Assembly (NCBI GenBank): GCA_023105745.1
Contig: JALGQZ010000011.1
Coordinates: 29,634,612 to 29,698,611 of the forward strand
Length of the DNA: 64,000 nt
DNA from: Austropuccinia psidii
Lineage: Eukaryota > Basidiomycota > Pucciniomycetes > Pucciniales > Sphaerophragmiaceae
Reading direction: 5' to 3'
Of the stretch, positions 46,901-58,829 are shown one piece after another (position 1 is the stretch's first letter; each line of letters begins with the position of its first letter). Below the pieces are notes generated by a model that worked only from the letters and a program-made list of their open reading frames with translations, searched no databases and was not told the DNA's origin. A program made the position numbers and the translations under genes.

Positions 46901-48092
46901 TAAACTAAAAAATGAAAAATCAAGATGTGAAAAAAGAAGCTATTTAATTTTTCAATTAAGGTAACCTTTGAGGACTTTTTCCGTTTTTTTCAAAAAAAAA
47001 TTGAAAATTATTCAGATCTCAGATACTTAAAAGATTGAAAAAGAGAATTAAGATTGTGGGAAGTCAATACATAACCAAGCCAAAAGATGTAGGAGGTCAA
47101 CCAAGATATGAAAAATAGGAAAATTTAAGTCCTCAATTTCTTTAAACCTCAAATATAGATAATTTTCAAGAAAAAAACAGGCAGTAACAATGATAAGGTG
47201 TCTTAAATCCCATTGAGGAATTATGCAAAACATTTCAATAAAATAATTATAAGTATAAGATTTCATGAATATGAGAGGCACATAACTCCATATCAAAGGA
47301 ATTTTAAATTGAAATATACCTTTTATTATGAAAATTGCTTCTTATTTCAGGTGAAGACAAAAGCTTTTTCAGAAGCCATTTCAATGATAATAATATTTAT
47401 TTATCAGCAATATATTGCATAATTAGGAAGATAGTAGTAATGTTTGCGAAAAGAAATGACATTACTTGTTTATGTAAATTTATGGAAGATATTTGAGCTC
47501 CAAAAACATTTTGAAAATACAAAATTCATTTGGCATTCAATAAAGGAAAAAATTAATCTTATTTATTCATTGGATGGAACAACATTTTGAATTTTAAATA
47601 TTCCTCTTTTGAAGTCTGTGAGATATGTATTAATACAGATAAAGAAATTTTTTGTTGATTATTCACCTAGAAGATAGTTTATCTTTGTATAAATCATTTT
47701 TTAAATATTAAAAAGCTTACTTACAAATAATGGTACAAATTAAAAGTTTGCAATCGTGGTTACATGTGAAATAGGTTAGTGTTTTCAAATAGTAAAAACA
47801 AGTAATTAGTGATTAAATTACTTCACTTGTTTTTATGAAAAAAATTTTCTTTACCTGTTAGTAGTTAAATTTATTCAAGTATTCTTTGTATTAGTGGTTC
47901 TTTTAGATCTAATGAAAAAGCTAACATAGAAAAATGATGAAAAATGCATAATCTTCTGTTTCAATTGAGTAAACTTCTGGATTACCAAACCTGTGGCTGG
48001 AATTATCTGAAAAATATTTCAAGGTTAGAGCTGAGGCTAAGACCCAGGTTGATAGCAGGTTAGACCTGGAGTGGACCTGCTACCCCTGCTAG
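46901..48092. other. AT-rich stretch with no recognised feature
   Basis: Only short ORFs without family features (for example 47048-47296 minus, 47213-47422 plus). Nothing supportable as a gene. Confidence 0.5.
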
Positions 48093-50015
48093 TTGGAATG
48101 GCTTTTATATGGTGATTATGCCTTCAGTTCTTTACTGAGTCAGGTTTCTGACTCAGAAAAACACCCCATTGCATTTGATAGACAAAATCCTATCCCAGAA
48201 GAGCTCAACTATGAGACCCATGACAAGGAACTCCTTGGCATATTCTGGGCTCTCAAGCACTGGAGGGCTTTTCTTCTTTCTCTTTCTTTTCCTTTTAAAG
48301 CTTTCACCAATCGTTCTTCTCTTAAATACTTCATGACATCAAAGGTCCTCACTTTCCTTCAATCCCACTTCTCAATAATACACCGCCCTGGCCACTTTTC
48401 TACTATTCTGGATGCCTTATCACATTGGTACTATGTTTACCCAGAGAGGGGGAGAATTTCATCAGGAAAAGTCCAATTAATTTTTAAAAAATAATTAAGC
48501 AAGATGAATTCCAACCCTCAAGATTTGTTTCAGTCAATGAAGACTCTTTTTCACATTTGATTGATTAAATTCAGAAGGCATTATGGCAATACTATCAGCT
48601 TAGAATTATCCTCCAAGATTTTTATGAAGTCAAATCTTTTGAAGATTATTCTCTTGATCCTTCTTCCCAAATGCTTCTCTGCAGAGACTGGGTGGTGGTC
48701 CCAGATTACCCCACAATTCAACTCAGCATACTCCAAAATCCTTATTATTCTCTTCTATCTGGCCATTCTGGCCAAAAGAAGACTTTCAAACTTGTCAAGT
48801 GGTAGTTCCACTGGTCCAGAATGACTCAATTTATCAAGGACTATTTTCAATCCTGTCAACAGTGCTCAAGAAACAATAATATTCATTTCAAGAAGTTTGG
48901 ACTACTAAAGCCTATTTTAATTCCAAATTGTACTTGTATTTGTCTCTCAATGGACTTCATCACTCAATTGCCACTTTCCAATTCTTTTGACTCAATTTTT
49001 GTCATAGTGGACATATTCTCAAAAATGGCAATATTTATTCTAACAATTACTTCAATAACTTCACTGGATTTGGCCCATTTATTCATCAAGAATATTTTCT
49101 CAAAGAATGGCCTTCCTTCAAGCATTGGAAGTGATAGAGGTTCTCTTTTTGTTTCTTCCTTTTGTACCAACCTTTGTCAGCAGCTCAATATTTCAAGAGA
49201 CCTTACAGCTGATTATCATCCTGAAGATTATGGAAAGACAGAGGGGGTAAATCAGATACTATAACAGTACCTTTGGGTGTATGTTAGTTATCATCAAGAT
49301 GATTTTCACACCTGGTTCCCTATGGCTGAATTTGCCTAAAATACCTCTGACCACTCCTCAACAGAACAATGACCATTTTTCATGGTTTATGGAAGAGATA
49401 CTCAATCTTACTCAGCTCACATCACTCAAGACACTCCTACTGGAAATTCATCTTCAAAAATCCAATCAGTACAGCAAGATGCCAATAGGGAACTGGAAGT
49501 TGCCATAAGCAGGTTTAAGAGGTATGCAGATAAAAGTAGAGCAAGTCCACCTGCTTTTAAGTCTGGTTAAATGGTATGGCTTTCTCCAAAAACATAAGAT
49601 CAACAAGACCTAACAAAAAACTTACAGAAAGATTGTTGGGTCCTTTTCCAATTTTGAATAAAGTCAGTACTCATTCCTACCAGTTAAAGCTCCCATCTCA
49701 ATGGAAGTCCATCCACCCAGTCTTCCATATTTCCCTGCTTTAACCATTCAAGACATTGAGTATCCCAAATTCGCATCAAGAGCCTCCCCCTCCAATCATC
49801 ATTGAAGATTAAGAGGAATTGGAAGTCTCTCATATACTGGATTCCCAGTTCAAGATAGGAAAATCATGGTATCTGGTGGAATGGAAAGGCTTCAGTAAAG
49901 ACCCAGAAAGATCAACTGGGGAACAGCTGAAAACCTTAAGATTTGCCCTCAAATATTCCATGATTTCCATCAATTTTATCCAGACAAGCCAGGTCAAGAT
50001 TCTCCAAGAGCTTGA
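48093..50015 (+). pseudogene. Gypsy element G: RNase H, integrase, chromodomain relic
   Basis: 5' truncated Pol of a different Gypsy lineage from A-D. RNase H with YETHDKELLGIFWALKHWR (about 48210); a connection region with RPGHFSTILDALSHW (about 48380-48430); integrase finger SCQQCSRNNNIHFKKFGLLK (about 48855-48910); core with first Asp in SMDF, second in SDRG (about 49130) and the E region HPEDYGKTEGVNQ (about 49220), then stops. A chromodomain VSHILDSQFKIGKSWYLVEW (49825-) follows, and the family-typical FHDFHQFYPDKPG ending at TGA 50013-50015 is in a shifted frame. Many stops and frameshifts. RT, protease and Gag are absent. Confidence 0.85.
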
Positions 50016-50935
50016 TCTATTTATGGGTACAGTTGACGCCCTTTTTGGCCTAAATCCAAGGGGTAAGTCCTGTGGGCCCACATGGCCTCATTTTGGTCCA
50101 CCAAAATTTCCTGAAAAACTCAATTGGCCATGGACCCTCAATATGCAAACAATGGCCTCTGGAAGCCACCAGAGGCCACCAGTCACCTTCAAAAGGGCTT
50201 ACCCTCAAGACAAGGGAAACTCTTCCCCAGCCATGAACCCAGGGCTGTAGGAACCATGAATGTGTCATATATGGTATAATATACCATTATGCACCATTTC
50301 CCCTCAGCAATCCAATGGTGACTCTTTCAAGACTCCATTTCATCATTTGAAGTCAAGTCACCAGTCCATAATTCCAATTTGAAGTAACACTCCAGTCACT
50401 CAATTTTGCAATCAATGGTGATATCAAGAAGACCATTCAAGGAAACCAATCACCTGTCCCTTCAGGTGTTGGTCAATTCAATTTAACAGTATTTCCCCAG
50501 GGGAATACTGGCCCAGGATTGTTCAAGGGCAGTTCCAAGAGGTTTTTGTTTATCAAATCAGTTGTCAAGGCATCAAGAGCTCCAGCACTCCTTGGACAGT
50601 TCAATTGGTCCATACATGGTTTATTGAGGCGACCTGAATTTTATTGACCCTTTTAGGTCAATTCATTTTCCACTGTGAGAATTCAAGGCACACAGTTCAA
50701 TTCTCAAGATGGCCATATCTGTATTGACCCAAAAGAGTCAATACAGCTTGATTATCAACCCTCCAGGATCAGTCTTTTAGCTTTTCACATATACTGGCCA
50801 CCTTTTCACCCCTGGGGAGTTTTTCCCCAGTTAATTAATCTATTGGATTTATCTTTATTATTGATTTACTTCCATTCTTCAAAGCAGATACTGATACTTG
50901 GAGTTCGTTCATTTGCATATTTTCTTTGCCTGTCA
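50016..50935 (+). repeat. 3' untranslated and LTR-like region of element G
   Basis: Follows the pol end. The block CCCTGGGGAGTTTTTCCCCAGTTAATTAAT (50810-50839) recurs with small changes on the minus strand at 56234-56205 next to element H, indicating a shared LTR. LTR edges could not be fixed; TGTCATATATGG at 50267 is a possible start. It is followed directly by the truncated end of element H. Confidence 0.5.
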
Positions 50936-53900
50936 GTGGATATTGGTGTTCATATCCCTTACTAATTCCATTGTTCTTTCTGGAAGGTTGAAACTGTGAA
51001 TTGAGGATTCATTTGGTTGGATTTTTGGCCTTTGGCCTCTGACTTCTTTCCTTATCTTCAGCATAATTTTACTTTCTCTCCTGTTCCTTAAAGAAATATA
51101 TCTTACAATTATTTCTTTATCTTTTGGATCCCTCCAAGTTAGTTCTTGATTCCTGAGCCCCAAGCCACTCTTGTTATCCCCAAGAGCCCCTGTGAAAGGA
51201 ATTTCAAGATGCTTGAGTAATCCAAACTTCTTATGGTTAATTTTCTTGTTTCTTGAACATTTCTCACATGAGGAATCATAGTCATTGATGATTTGATTCA
51301 TTCCATCCCAATAAAAATCCCTCTTTATGAGCTTGAGGGTCCTCTCCTGGCCAGGATGTCCAGCCAACAGTGCTTCATGATGCTTTTGAACAATATCCAA
51401 TTGAATTTCATGATTTCTTGGGATAACCGCTCTATCTTTTAATAATAAAATCCTGGTTTGAGGTTAAAGAGAGTAATCTGAGACTGATTCTCCTCTTGCT
51501 ATTTGCTTTAGTATTTCTTTATAGTCTTTGTCTTGCCATACTTCTTTTTAAATTTGGTCAACTAAATCTGAAAATTTTTCCATCTTGATTATTTAATTTC
51601 ATCTTTCTTGAGAAATTGATTAAAATTTTAAATATTCTTTCTGATGAATTCCACCCCCCTCTCTGTGTACACAACATCCCAATGTAACAAGGCATCTGGT
51701 AAAGTGGCCAGCCTTCCTGGGCAGTAAGTGATAGTTAAATGAAACTTGCAAAGAAATTTAGACCAGAAGGCTTGAAAACAAAGAAGAACTTTGGAAGAAA
51801 TTAAATACTCAAGAGAAGAATTTTCTTTCAAGAATTCAAAGGAATTAAAAATAGAAATAAGAAAAGCTCTCCAACACTTGAGAGTCCAAACTATGCCAAG
51901 GAGTTTCTTGGCATGAATTTAATGGTTGAGCTCAGCTGGGAGAAGCTTGTGACTATCAAGTGCAATGGGATGCTTTCCTTAGTCAATCACCTGACTTAGT
52001 ACAGCAATGAAGTCATAATCAGAAGAATTAGTCTCTACAATAGTTAGTAGAGAAGGATTAACATGAGAAAGCATAGGAGCAGTGTTGAAATCTTTATTGA
52101 TTATTTGAAACTGACTAAGAGCTTTATTATTAAAGATAAAGGGAGAATCTATTTTAAAAAGGGAAGTGAGAGAGATAATTTTTTTAGAATAATTTTTAAT
52201 GAAATTATGATAAAAAATGGCAAAGCCAAGAAATGATTCAAATGCCTTGATGTTCTTGGTCTGAGGGGAATTGAGGATCCGTTGATCTTTGGAAGAATCC
52301 ATCTTGAGGCCATCACTTGAATCAAAATAGCCCAAGTATTCCATACTTGAGGCATGGAATACCCACTTTGAAGCTTTAGCAAACAGATTATTGTCCCTCA
52401 GTCTTTGGAGGACAGAGGCCACAAGTTTGACATGCTCCTCCTTAGAGCCAGAAAAGACCATGATATCATCTAAGTATACTATTACAAAAATATCCAAAAA
52501 ATCTGCAAAGATATCATTTACAAAATTTTGGAATGAAGCAGGAGCATTTGCCAATCCAAGTTGCATAACCAAATACTCATAGCTACCATATTTGGTTCTA
52601 AAGGCATTTAAGTGCTCACCCCCCTCTTTAATTCTCAGGAGATTATAAGCACCACACAGATTTATCTTGGAGAATATAGTGGAACAGCTGAAGACAGTAA
52701 TAATCTTGCTCATTGGAAGAAAGGGATACCTGTTCTTCCTAGTGACAGCATTGAGTTTGTGGTAGTCAACACACACAAAGGCCACCATCCTTTTTCTTGA
52801 AAACAAAGGCAGAAGATTGGCCTGATGAAACATTTCTCTACATGCTCTGAAATGTAGGCCCATAGTTTTTCTGACTCATGATTTGATAGAAAGTATATAA
52901 CACCAACTGGAGGTAGGGACCCCTCCATTTCAATATGATGATCACAGGCATGGTGCGGAGGAGGTTTCTCTGCTTTTACCTTGGAGAATACATCCAAATA
53001 TTGACGATAAGAAGAAGGTACTACCTTCAACACAGTTTCAATTTCTTCTGGCTCTTCCCCCTCATCCCACTGCTCCTTCATGGAGGAATGAAAAGATAAA
53101 GGAGGAAGGTCCATATCCCCTTAGAAGAGATGAAGTGACTATATAGCAACATCTTTATCTCTTTTAAGACTTCATATCTTGATGGAAGTAATGACTGAGA
53201 GAGAATTATGGGAGGAATATGGATAGAAGAATGAAGGGAAGGTGTCTTATGTTCACCAACCAGAGAAACACTGTTGACAGCAGTGGCAAAGTCATTACTA
53301 GAAGAAGAAATAATACCACTAGAATCCCTATTATTAGAATAATAGGTTCTCAATCCCTTTTCCAATCAATAATGGGAGTAAATGATACAGGAAATCATAG
53401 CCTAGTATGAGGTCTTCCCCTTTGGGGTAATCTATGATAGAAAATTCCCATTCAAATTTTGTTAATAAAGGAAAGCCAACAACCTACTTGTTATAATGGG
53501 TTATAAACAAGGAAGTGGGTTTATTTGAATCCAAGATGAAAAGAGGAATACTTTCAGGGAGCTCTGACATAGTCAATGAGTACTTTAGAACAAAATTCTT
53601 TTCAATAAAAGAGTTTGAAGCACAATAATTAATTAGAATACTATAAAAAATATCAGAGACAGAATAGAAAAGAAGAAATATTTAAGATCTTTGACACTAG
53701 TATCTAAGGTGTGCAATTGTTCTCTTTAAGGAAATAAGTGAGAACCATTGAACACATCATGATTCCCACTCAGGATTTTCCCTGCTTTCTAGGGAAGCCT
53801 CTTGATGACCCAGGCTTTTTCTGAGGACTCTTGAAGCATTTTTCAATTGGGTGCTTTCTACCAAAGTGAGGGCATAAACCTTTTTTTAATCCTCCTCTCC

Positions 53901-55125
53901 TTTTCAGAACCATTTAATTTGTTTTACTTATTGAGTAGAGCAGCATGAGGATTATCCTTAGAAACTTGAAAATTATTCCCCTTCTTGTTCTTCTGGCAAG
54001 GCTTCTTAGAAGATGAGTCTTGATGAGGCCTGAAAGAACTTGATCCAGTGGAAGGGGGCTTCTTCTCTTGAGGACTACCCTTTTCCTTCTTCCTCCCATG
54101 GTGATTGGTATCTAACTCCAAAGTAATGTCCATGAGTTCTTGAAGGCTATCAAAATCTCCAGGTTTGGAAGCCATTGGTCCCATAGCCTTGATTCTAAGC
54201 CTCTTCTATAAAAATGAATATATTCCCTTTCTCCCCAATCTCCAACTCTTGACATTAAGCTTCTGAAATCAGAAATGTACAAAGAGACATTACCACTTTA
54301 ATTCATCCTTGAATTTTCCAACTCTTTTTCAGCTTTCCTTATTTAATTGGGATCACCAAATAGAGTGAATAATTGGGTATAAACAAATTACCAATTATTC
54401 AGGAGGTAGGAAGGTTCTTAATTGGATAAATTTGAGAATTAAATTTCAATCCATTTTCCAGCTTCACCAGTGAGAAAAGAATTTGATTTAGAGAAACTTC
54501 TTCCTGTCAGAGTAGAAGTTTTCTGGGTCATGATGTAAAATTAATTTACACAATTGGATAAATAGTCTCAATTTATGTGCTTTAGTACCATCAAAAGAAG
54601 CAGGTGCCTTCATGGATGGATTCTGGAATTATGGGTCTCTGTAATTTTCCCGTGGGGAAACTGCTTTAGTGAGCTGTCCTATGACTTTAGTCATCTTCTC
54701 CATCATATTGAGGAAATTTTGTTCAGACTGGGAGACAAGAGGTTGATTAGAATGGGCTATATTTGGATTCTTGGGAGATTCAGGGACACCTTACAAGGCA
54801 TCTGCCACTTATTTCTCCTCAGACTCTTCCTCTTCCACAGATCCCTCACCATCTTCATCTTCAGCTTCCCCTGATCTACTCCTAGGCCCTTGAGAAATGC
54901 CCAGGTATCCACCCAAAAGGCCGGGTAATGATCTTGATCTTCTTGACTTCACCCCTCCTCTTCTTGAGGGTTCTGATTCTTCCATTGGTGGTCCTCTGTC
55001 CAAATTTGAAATAAGTTGATAAACTGATGGTGCACATTCAAGACTATCCCTTGTTGTAGGAGTTAGAACAGCTTACCTTCTTTGGGATCTAGTACTCTTG
55101 GCTGGGGGCTATGCTCAACAGGCAT
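50936..55125 (-). pseudogene. Gypsy element H: Gag-Pol relic (minus strand)
   Basis: Gag starts at ATG 55125 (MPVEHSPQPRVLDPKEG), with a possible early intron, then LDRGPPMEESEPSRRGG and an acidic tract (54809-55010), a decayed capsid (54300-54780) and FDSLQELMDITLELD (54140). A zinc knuckle near 53880-53840 reads CPHFGRKHPIEKC, second Cys changed to Phe. A protease region (53350-53700) is broken. Pre-RT YRQYLDVFSKVKAE (about 53010) and RT (52863-51979) with intact YLDD (52476-52465) are followed by RNase H and connection parts (51960-51630, RPG-like YCPGRLATLPDALLHW) and the integrase finger (51400-51200, GHPGQERTLKLIKRDFYW and CEKCSRNKK). After about 51190 the frame stays open but no longer resembles integrase. 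Stops and frameshifts throughout. Confidence 0.85.
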
Positions 55126-55860
55126 TCTGAGAAATATAAATGAAAGAAACTTGATTGTACTTTGAAAAGCAAGAATAAGGCCTTACCAAATTAAATAAAA
55201 TGAAAATTATTGATTAAACCTGAGGAATCAATCAGCATTCTTGAGGTGAAATCAATGTGAAAATCTTGAAAAGTGAAAATGACAAAGTCAAACTCTTATA
55301 AATTGATAAAGCTTCTTGAAGAGTATCAAATCAATTTCAATAAATCAATCAATCAATTCAATCAAAAATCAAATTCAATCAATCAATAAAAAATCAATAA
55401 ATTTCATCAAAATCAAATTCAGTTTCTTGGCCAGTCAAAAAAAACATTCAATCAAAAACAATTCTTGAAGATCAATCAGTTATCTTGAGGAATTAAAATT
55501 CAACCAATAATCAGTCCCAATCCAATAAAATCCTGAATGTCTGAATCAATTATCCCAATGAGTTTCACTCAATTACCCAGAAAAATTTAAAAATCTGATA
55601 AGACCTGAATATCAAAAAAAAGAGAAATTTGAAATTTATTAATAATTGAGAATAGAGTGAAATGTTTAGCTTTTATGAAGAAATGAGAAAGAAGGTAAAT
55701 TTTCATATGAATAAAATAAATGAGATGAAAATTTATGAGAATCATAAAATCACAAAATCATGAAAGAATCAAAATTGATGAATGGGAGAAATGGATGTTT
55801 AATGAATGGAAATGAAGAAGAAATATTGAGTTAATTAATATAACTTCACAGTGGCTCTTC
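55126..55860 (-). other. 5' leader region of element H with TCAA-rich low complexity
   Basis: Lies between the Gag start and the LTR-like block. 55320-55440 is built from TCAATCAATCAA-type units. No ORF. Confidence 0.5.
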
Positions 55861-56600
55861 TATGTGAAGAGGGCCTATAACCCAGTAAACTGGAACTCAC
55901 CTATGGAGGGCTCAGATTTAATAAAAATGAACACACTTAAGAATTTAATAAAAATGATATTTCTAATGAAAGTAAATATAAGAAAGCAGAAGAAAATAAG
56001 AATAAGAGTAAAGAATAAAAGAGCCAACCAAAAACAAGTCCAATTCCACTGTTTAAACCTGTCAGAAATAAAGAGAAGGGTTAATAAGGATATGGCAACC
56101 ATAGCTCTACTGAAAAGGTGGGGAGCAAAGACCAAATTAATACCAATATATAATATATTTCAAAAGTAAGAATAAGAATATTTATTAAATAACAAATTAA
56201 ATATATTAATTAACTGGGGAAAAATCCCCAGGGGGAGAAAGAGGGGCTGTTATATGTGAGAATCCACCAGTCCTGATCCAAAGAGTGAATTTTCTTGAGA
56301 GGAATTTTGATTGGAATTAATTTGGATAATACAGCCCCTGTATGGATGTACAGGGTCTGCACAAGAGGTGTGGTGTAGTTGGGTGATCATGCAGTTTCAG
56401 ACTTGTGAATATAAAACTTTATTTGGTTAATCCAACCTATACAAGTGTTGACAGGCTGTATTGATGAACCAGACTGTATGCATGTTTCAGAAAGAAGATT
56501 TTCTGAAACTGATTACTGATACACACACTGGATTGCTGATTTGATGATTTTGAGTGGGTTTAATGTTGAATACCTTTACCCCTGAACAGTGGCTGTGACA
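55861..56600 (-). repeat. Probable 5' LTR region of element H (minus strand)
   Basis: Contains the CCCCAGTTAATTAAT block shared with the 3' side of element G (minus 56234-56205) and lies upstream of the H leader. Edges are uncertain. ORFs inside it (55864-56169 plus, 55875-56135 minus) are AT-rich and without family features. Confidence 0.45.
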
Positions 56601-56996
56601 CAGAGGCACTTGTTTTGAGAATTTCCATTTAGATAAATGAAATTTATATGAACATATTGTTCCTAAGAATGGGGGAAAATATGGTAATACCATAAAATTC
56701 TGAATGTTTTTGTTGGCTCTATAATTCAATTTTGGGTTTCATATCCAATTATACAAGGTGTTGAATTATTAGAAGCCAGCACAAAAAATTTTGTGTAAAA
56801 AAAACAAAAAAGACAAGGTGAAAAGGAGAGAAGTAATTTGAAGCATTAAAGAGATAAGTTAAAAAAGAAATACAGAGGACAAAAAACAAGGAAAAATATT
56901 CAAATTATGCAAAATGGGTGGGGAAAAGTTTATTGACAGTAAAAAAAATAGATCAAGCTTGAAAAAATATAAAAAAGGGTAGAAGTTGGGTTGTAG

Positions 56997-57245
56997 GATT
57001 AAAGCTTTTAATCCTGTTTTCGTCTTTCAGTCCCAGATTTTTCCTTTACATGTAGGAAAAACAGAGGTAAGTCTGGGATGGCCTTTGGAGCTTCAAAAGA
57101 CATGGGGAGAATTATGGGATTGAAACTTATAATCCTGTGTTCCTCTCCCAATGTTATATTTTTTTCTCAGGTAGGAAAAACAGAAAAAAAACATAAGGCT
57201 GGTTACAGGAGTAGGATGGCCTCTGGGGCTCTAAAAAATGTGGGG
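56997..57245. repeat. Imperfect tandem duplication, two units of about 120 bases
   Basis: Both units contain AATCCTGT, then TAGGAAAAACAGA, then GGATGGCCTNTGGNGCTNNAAAA and a TGGGGAGA end, in the same order (units about 56997-57117 and 57118-57245). No coding content recognised. Confidence 0.6.
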
Positions 57246-58150
57246 AGAAAGTCTACTATAGACTCATTATGAAAAGTACAAGATGGATAATCTTGGTGGT
57301 TTCATGACATTTTGCCACCAAGGCCCATGAAATGGTATAATTTACATTTTTTTATAGCTCAAATCCTACACTAATAAAATAATTTTTACTTCATTTGCAT
57401 CTTTTTTCTTTCTCATACACCAAATTTTTATAAGCCTATAGACTTAAACTCTCTATGAAGCATTGTCTTATTTTATTATTCTTTTCTACTCACAAAATCA
57501 TAAATCAAAGTGTTTATTCTATGTATAGAAAAAGAATGAAATTAAATTTCTGAAAATAAAGTATTACCTTTTGATGAACTTAATAGATTCAATTTTTGTC
57601 CTAAAATCAATCCAACTGCTTTGATTATTCATCAAGTCATGCCTTTCTTGATCTTCTAATTTGATAAATTGTACTTGTAGACCTACTATTGTATTTTTTT
57701 TGAAAATGAAGTTATCATATATCCAAATATAATTCAAAGTAAAAAGCAATTTTCAGGAAATCCAAAATTTTCAAATTTTCAAATAAGGTTTCACCCAAAG
57801 CTCTTATAGACTCTCAATCATTTTTTTATCTTTTTTATATTTCTCAAGGTTTTTTTCTGAGTAATATCAAGAGAATTAATTTTTTAAAAAGAAGATTTTA
57901 CCGTTTCATAGAATTAAATAAATTGGTGACTTTATCTTGAATTCAAGATTTTCGAATTCTTTACCCAAATTATTTGTTTGTCAAAAATGATTTCAACTTC
58001 AAATCAATGGCCACCGTGACAATAGCTTTGTCACACTTGGAGAAATTGCATTGTTTTTTTGTCTCCTATTGTCTCATCAAGGCAAAACATAAAATATTTG
58101 TTGGCAATTTAATAAAGTAATATAGTTCTCAAGATTCTCAACCAACTTTC
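57246..58150. other. Intergenic region before the host genes
   Basis: AT-rich. A short minus-strand ORF at 57564-57749 has a protein-like stretch (VQFIKLEDQERHDLMNN) and could be a downstream exon of the minus-strand gene next to it, but no convincing splice path was found. Confidence 0.4.
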
Positions 58151-58152
58151 CA

Positions 58153-58565
58153 TTAGAGATTATTCGAGTTCAATTGATGAGTTCCCAAAGTTCTTTTTGT
58201 GTATTTTGAATTGATCTTTTTTGAAATTTTGTAAGCGTCCAAAGTTTCTACATATCCTATTTTCATTGTGTGGTTGTGAATTTTTTGCTTGATTGATGGC
58301 ATAATTCTACCAATGTAGTCATGGCGGCAGCCAAGTGCCTCGAGATTTATTGATTTCAAACCTAATCGCTCTGAAAGTTTCCGACGCGTCCAGCTTCTTG
58401 GATTCGCGTCTGGTACAAATTGACTCGAGCGTGGATTCCCAAGGATTTCACCTTCATCTCTTCATCTGATTCGATTTCTTGATAAAATTGATCCTTCATC
58501 GAATTCCAATCTTCCATCATCATTGGATGCTCTTGAGATTCTTGTTTTGACTCATTCGGCTTCAT
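58153..58565 (-). CDS. Small minus-strand gene or relic, possibly a mitochondrial ribosomal protein
   Basis: Base use shifts here to that of host genes (more CG dinucleotides, fewer A/T runs). On the minus strand an ATG at 58565 opens an acidic 67-codon frame (MKPNESKQESQEH). A second frame, -1 to it and open from about 58463 to 58153, encodes PRSWTRRKLSERLGLKSI, then RIMPSIKQK. The WTRxxL ... P pattern recalls the fungal mitochondrial large-subunit family MRP-L20/mL58, a weak match from memory. Since neither frame holds the whole, either an unseen intron joins them or the gene is frameshifted. It is head to head with the RIF1-like gene, 265 bases from its start. Confidence 0.35.
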
Positions 58566-58829
58566 CTATACCTGTCAAGTAAGTACAACAAACTCGCTCC
58601 AAGTCAGTCGTCTTCAGTTTACTAATCTCATTCAATCGGCGCCTCATTCAGTCGCCGTCATCGCATGGAATAACAACACAGTTAATGTTCATTTGTTTCT
58701 CAAATAAGATCATGTATTTTTGGATTGCTGCTAACCCTCAGCGTATCTGGGTTTTGTTGTCTTTTGCTGGTCTTCTTTGGTCTTGATCAGATTTCTTGTT
58801 TTGATTTGCCAGTCGTTTACCTAGGAACC
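58566..58829. promoter_or_regulatory. Short shared upstream region of two divergent genes
   Basis: 265 bases lie between the minus-strand ATG (58565) and the plus-strand ATG (58830). CT-rich runs on the plus strand (TTGTTGTCTTTTGCTGGTCTTC near 58755) are typical of fungal promoters. No clear TATA box. Confidence 0.4.

Noticed and set aside
49819..50250. 143-codon ORF after the element G chromodomain as a single protein
   Set aside because: Only the first ~40 codons are chromodomain; the true pol tail (FHDFHQFYPDKPG) is in a shifted frame and the rest is 3' untranslated sequence.
51979..52863. Element H as a functional retrotransposon because its RT keeps YLDD
   Set aside because: Gag, protease, RNase H and integrase are all broken by stops and frameshifts, and the integrase core is missing.
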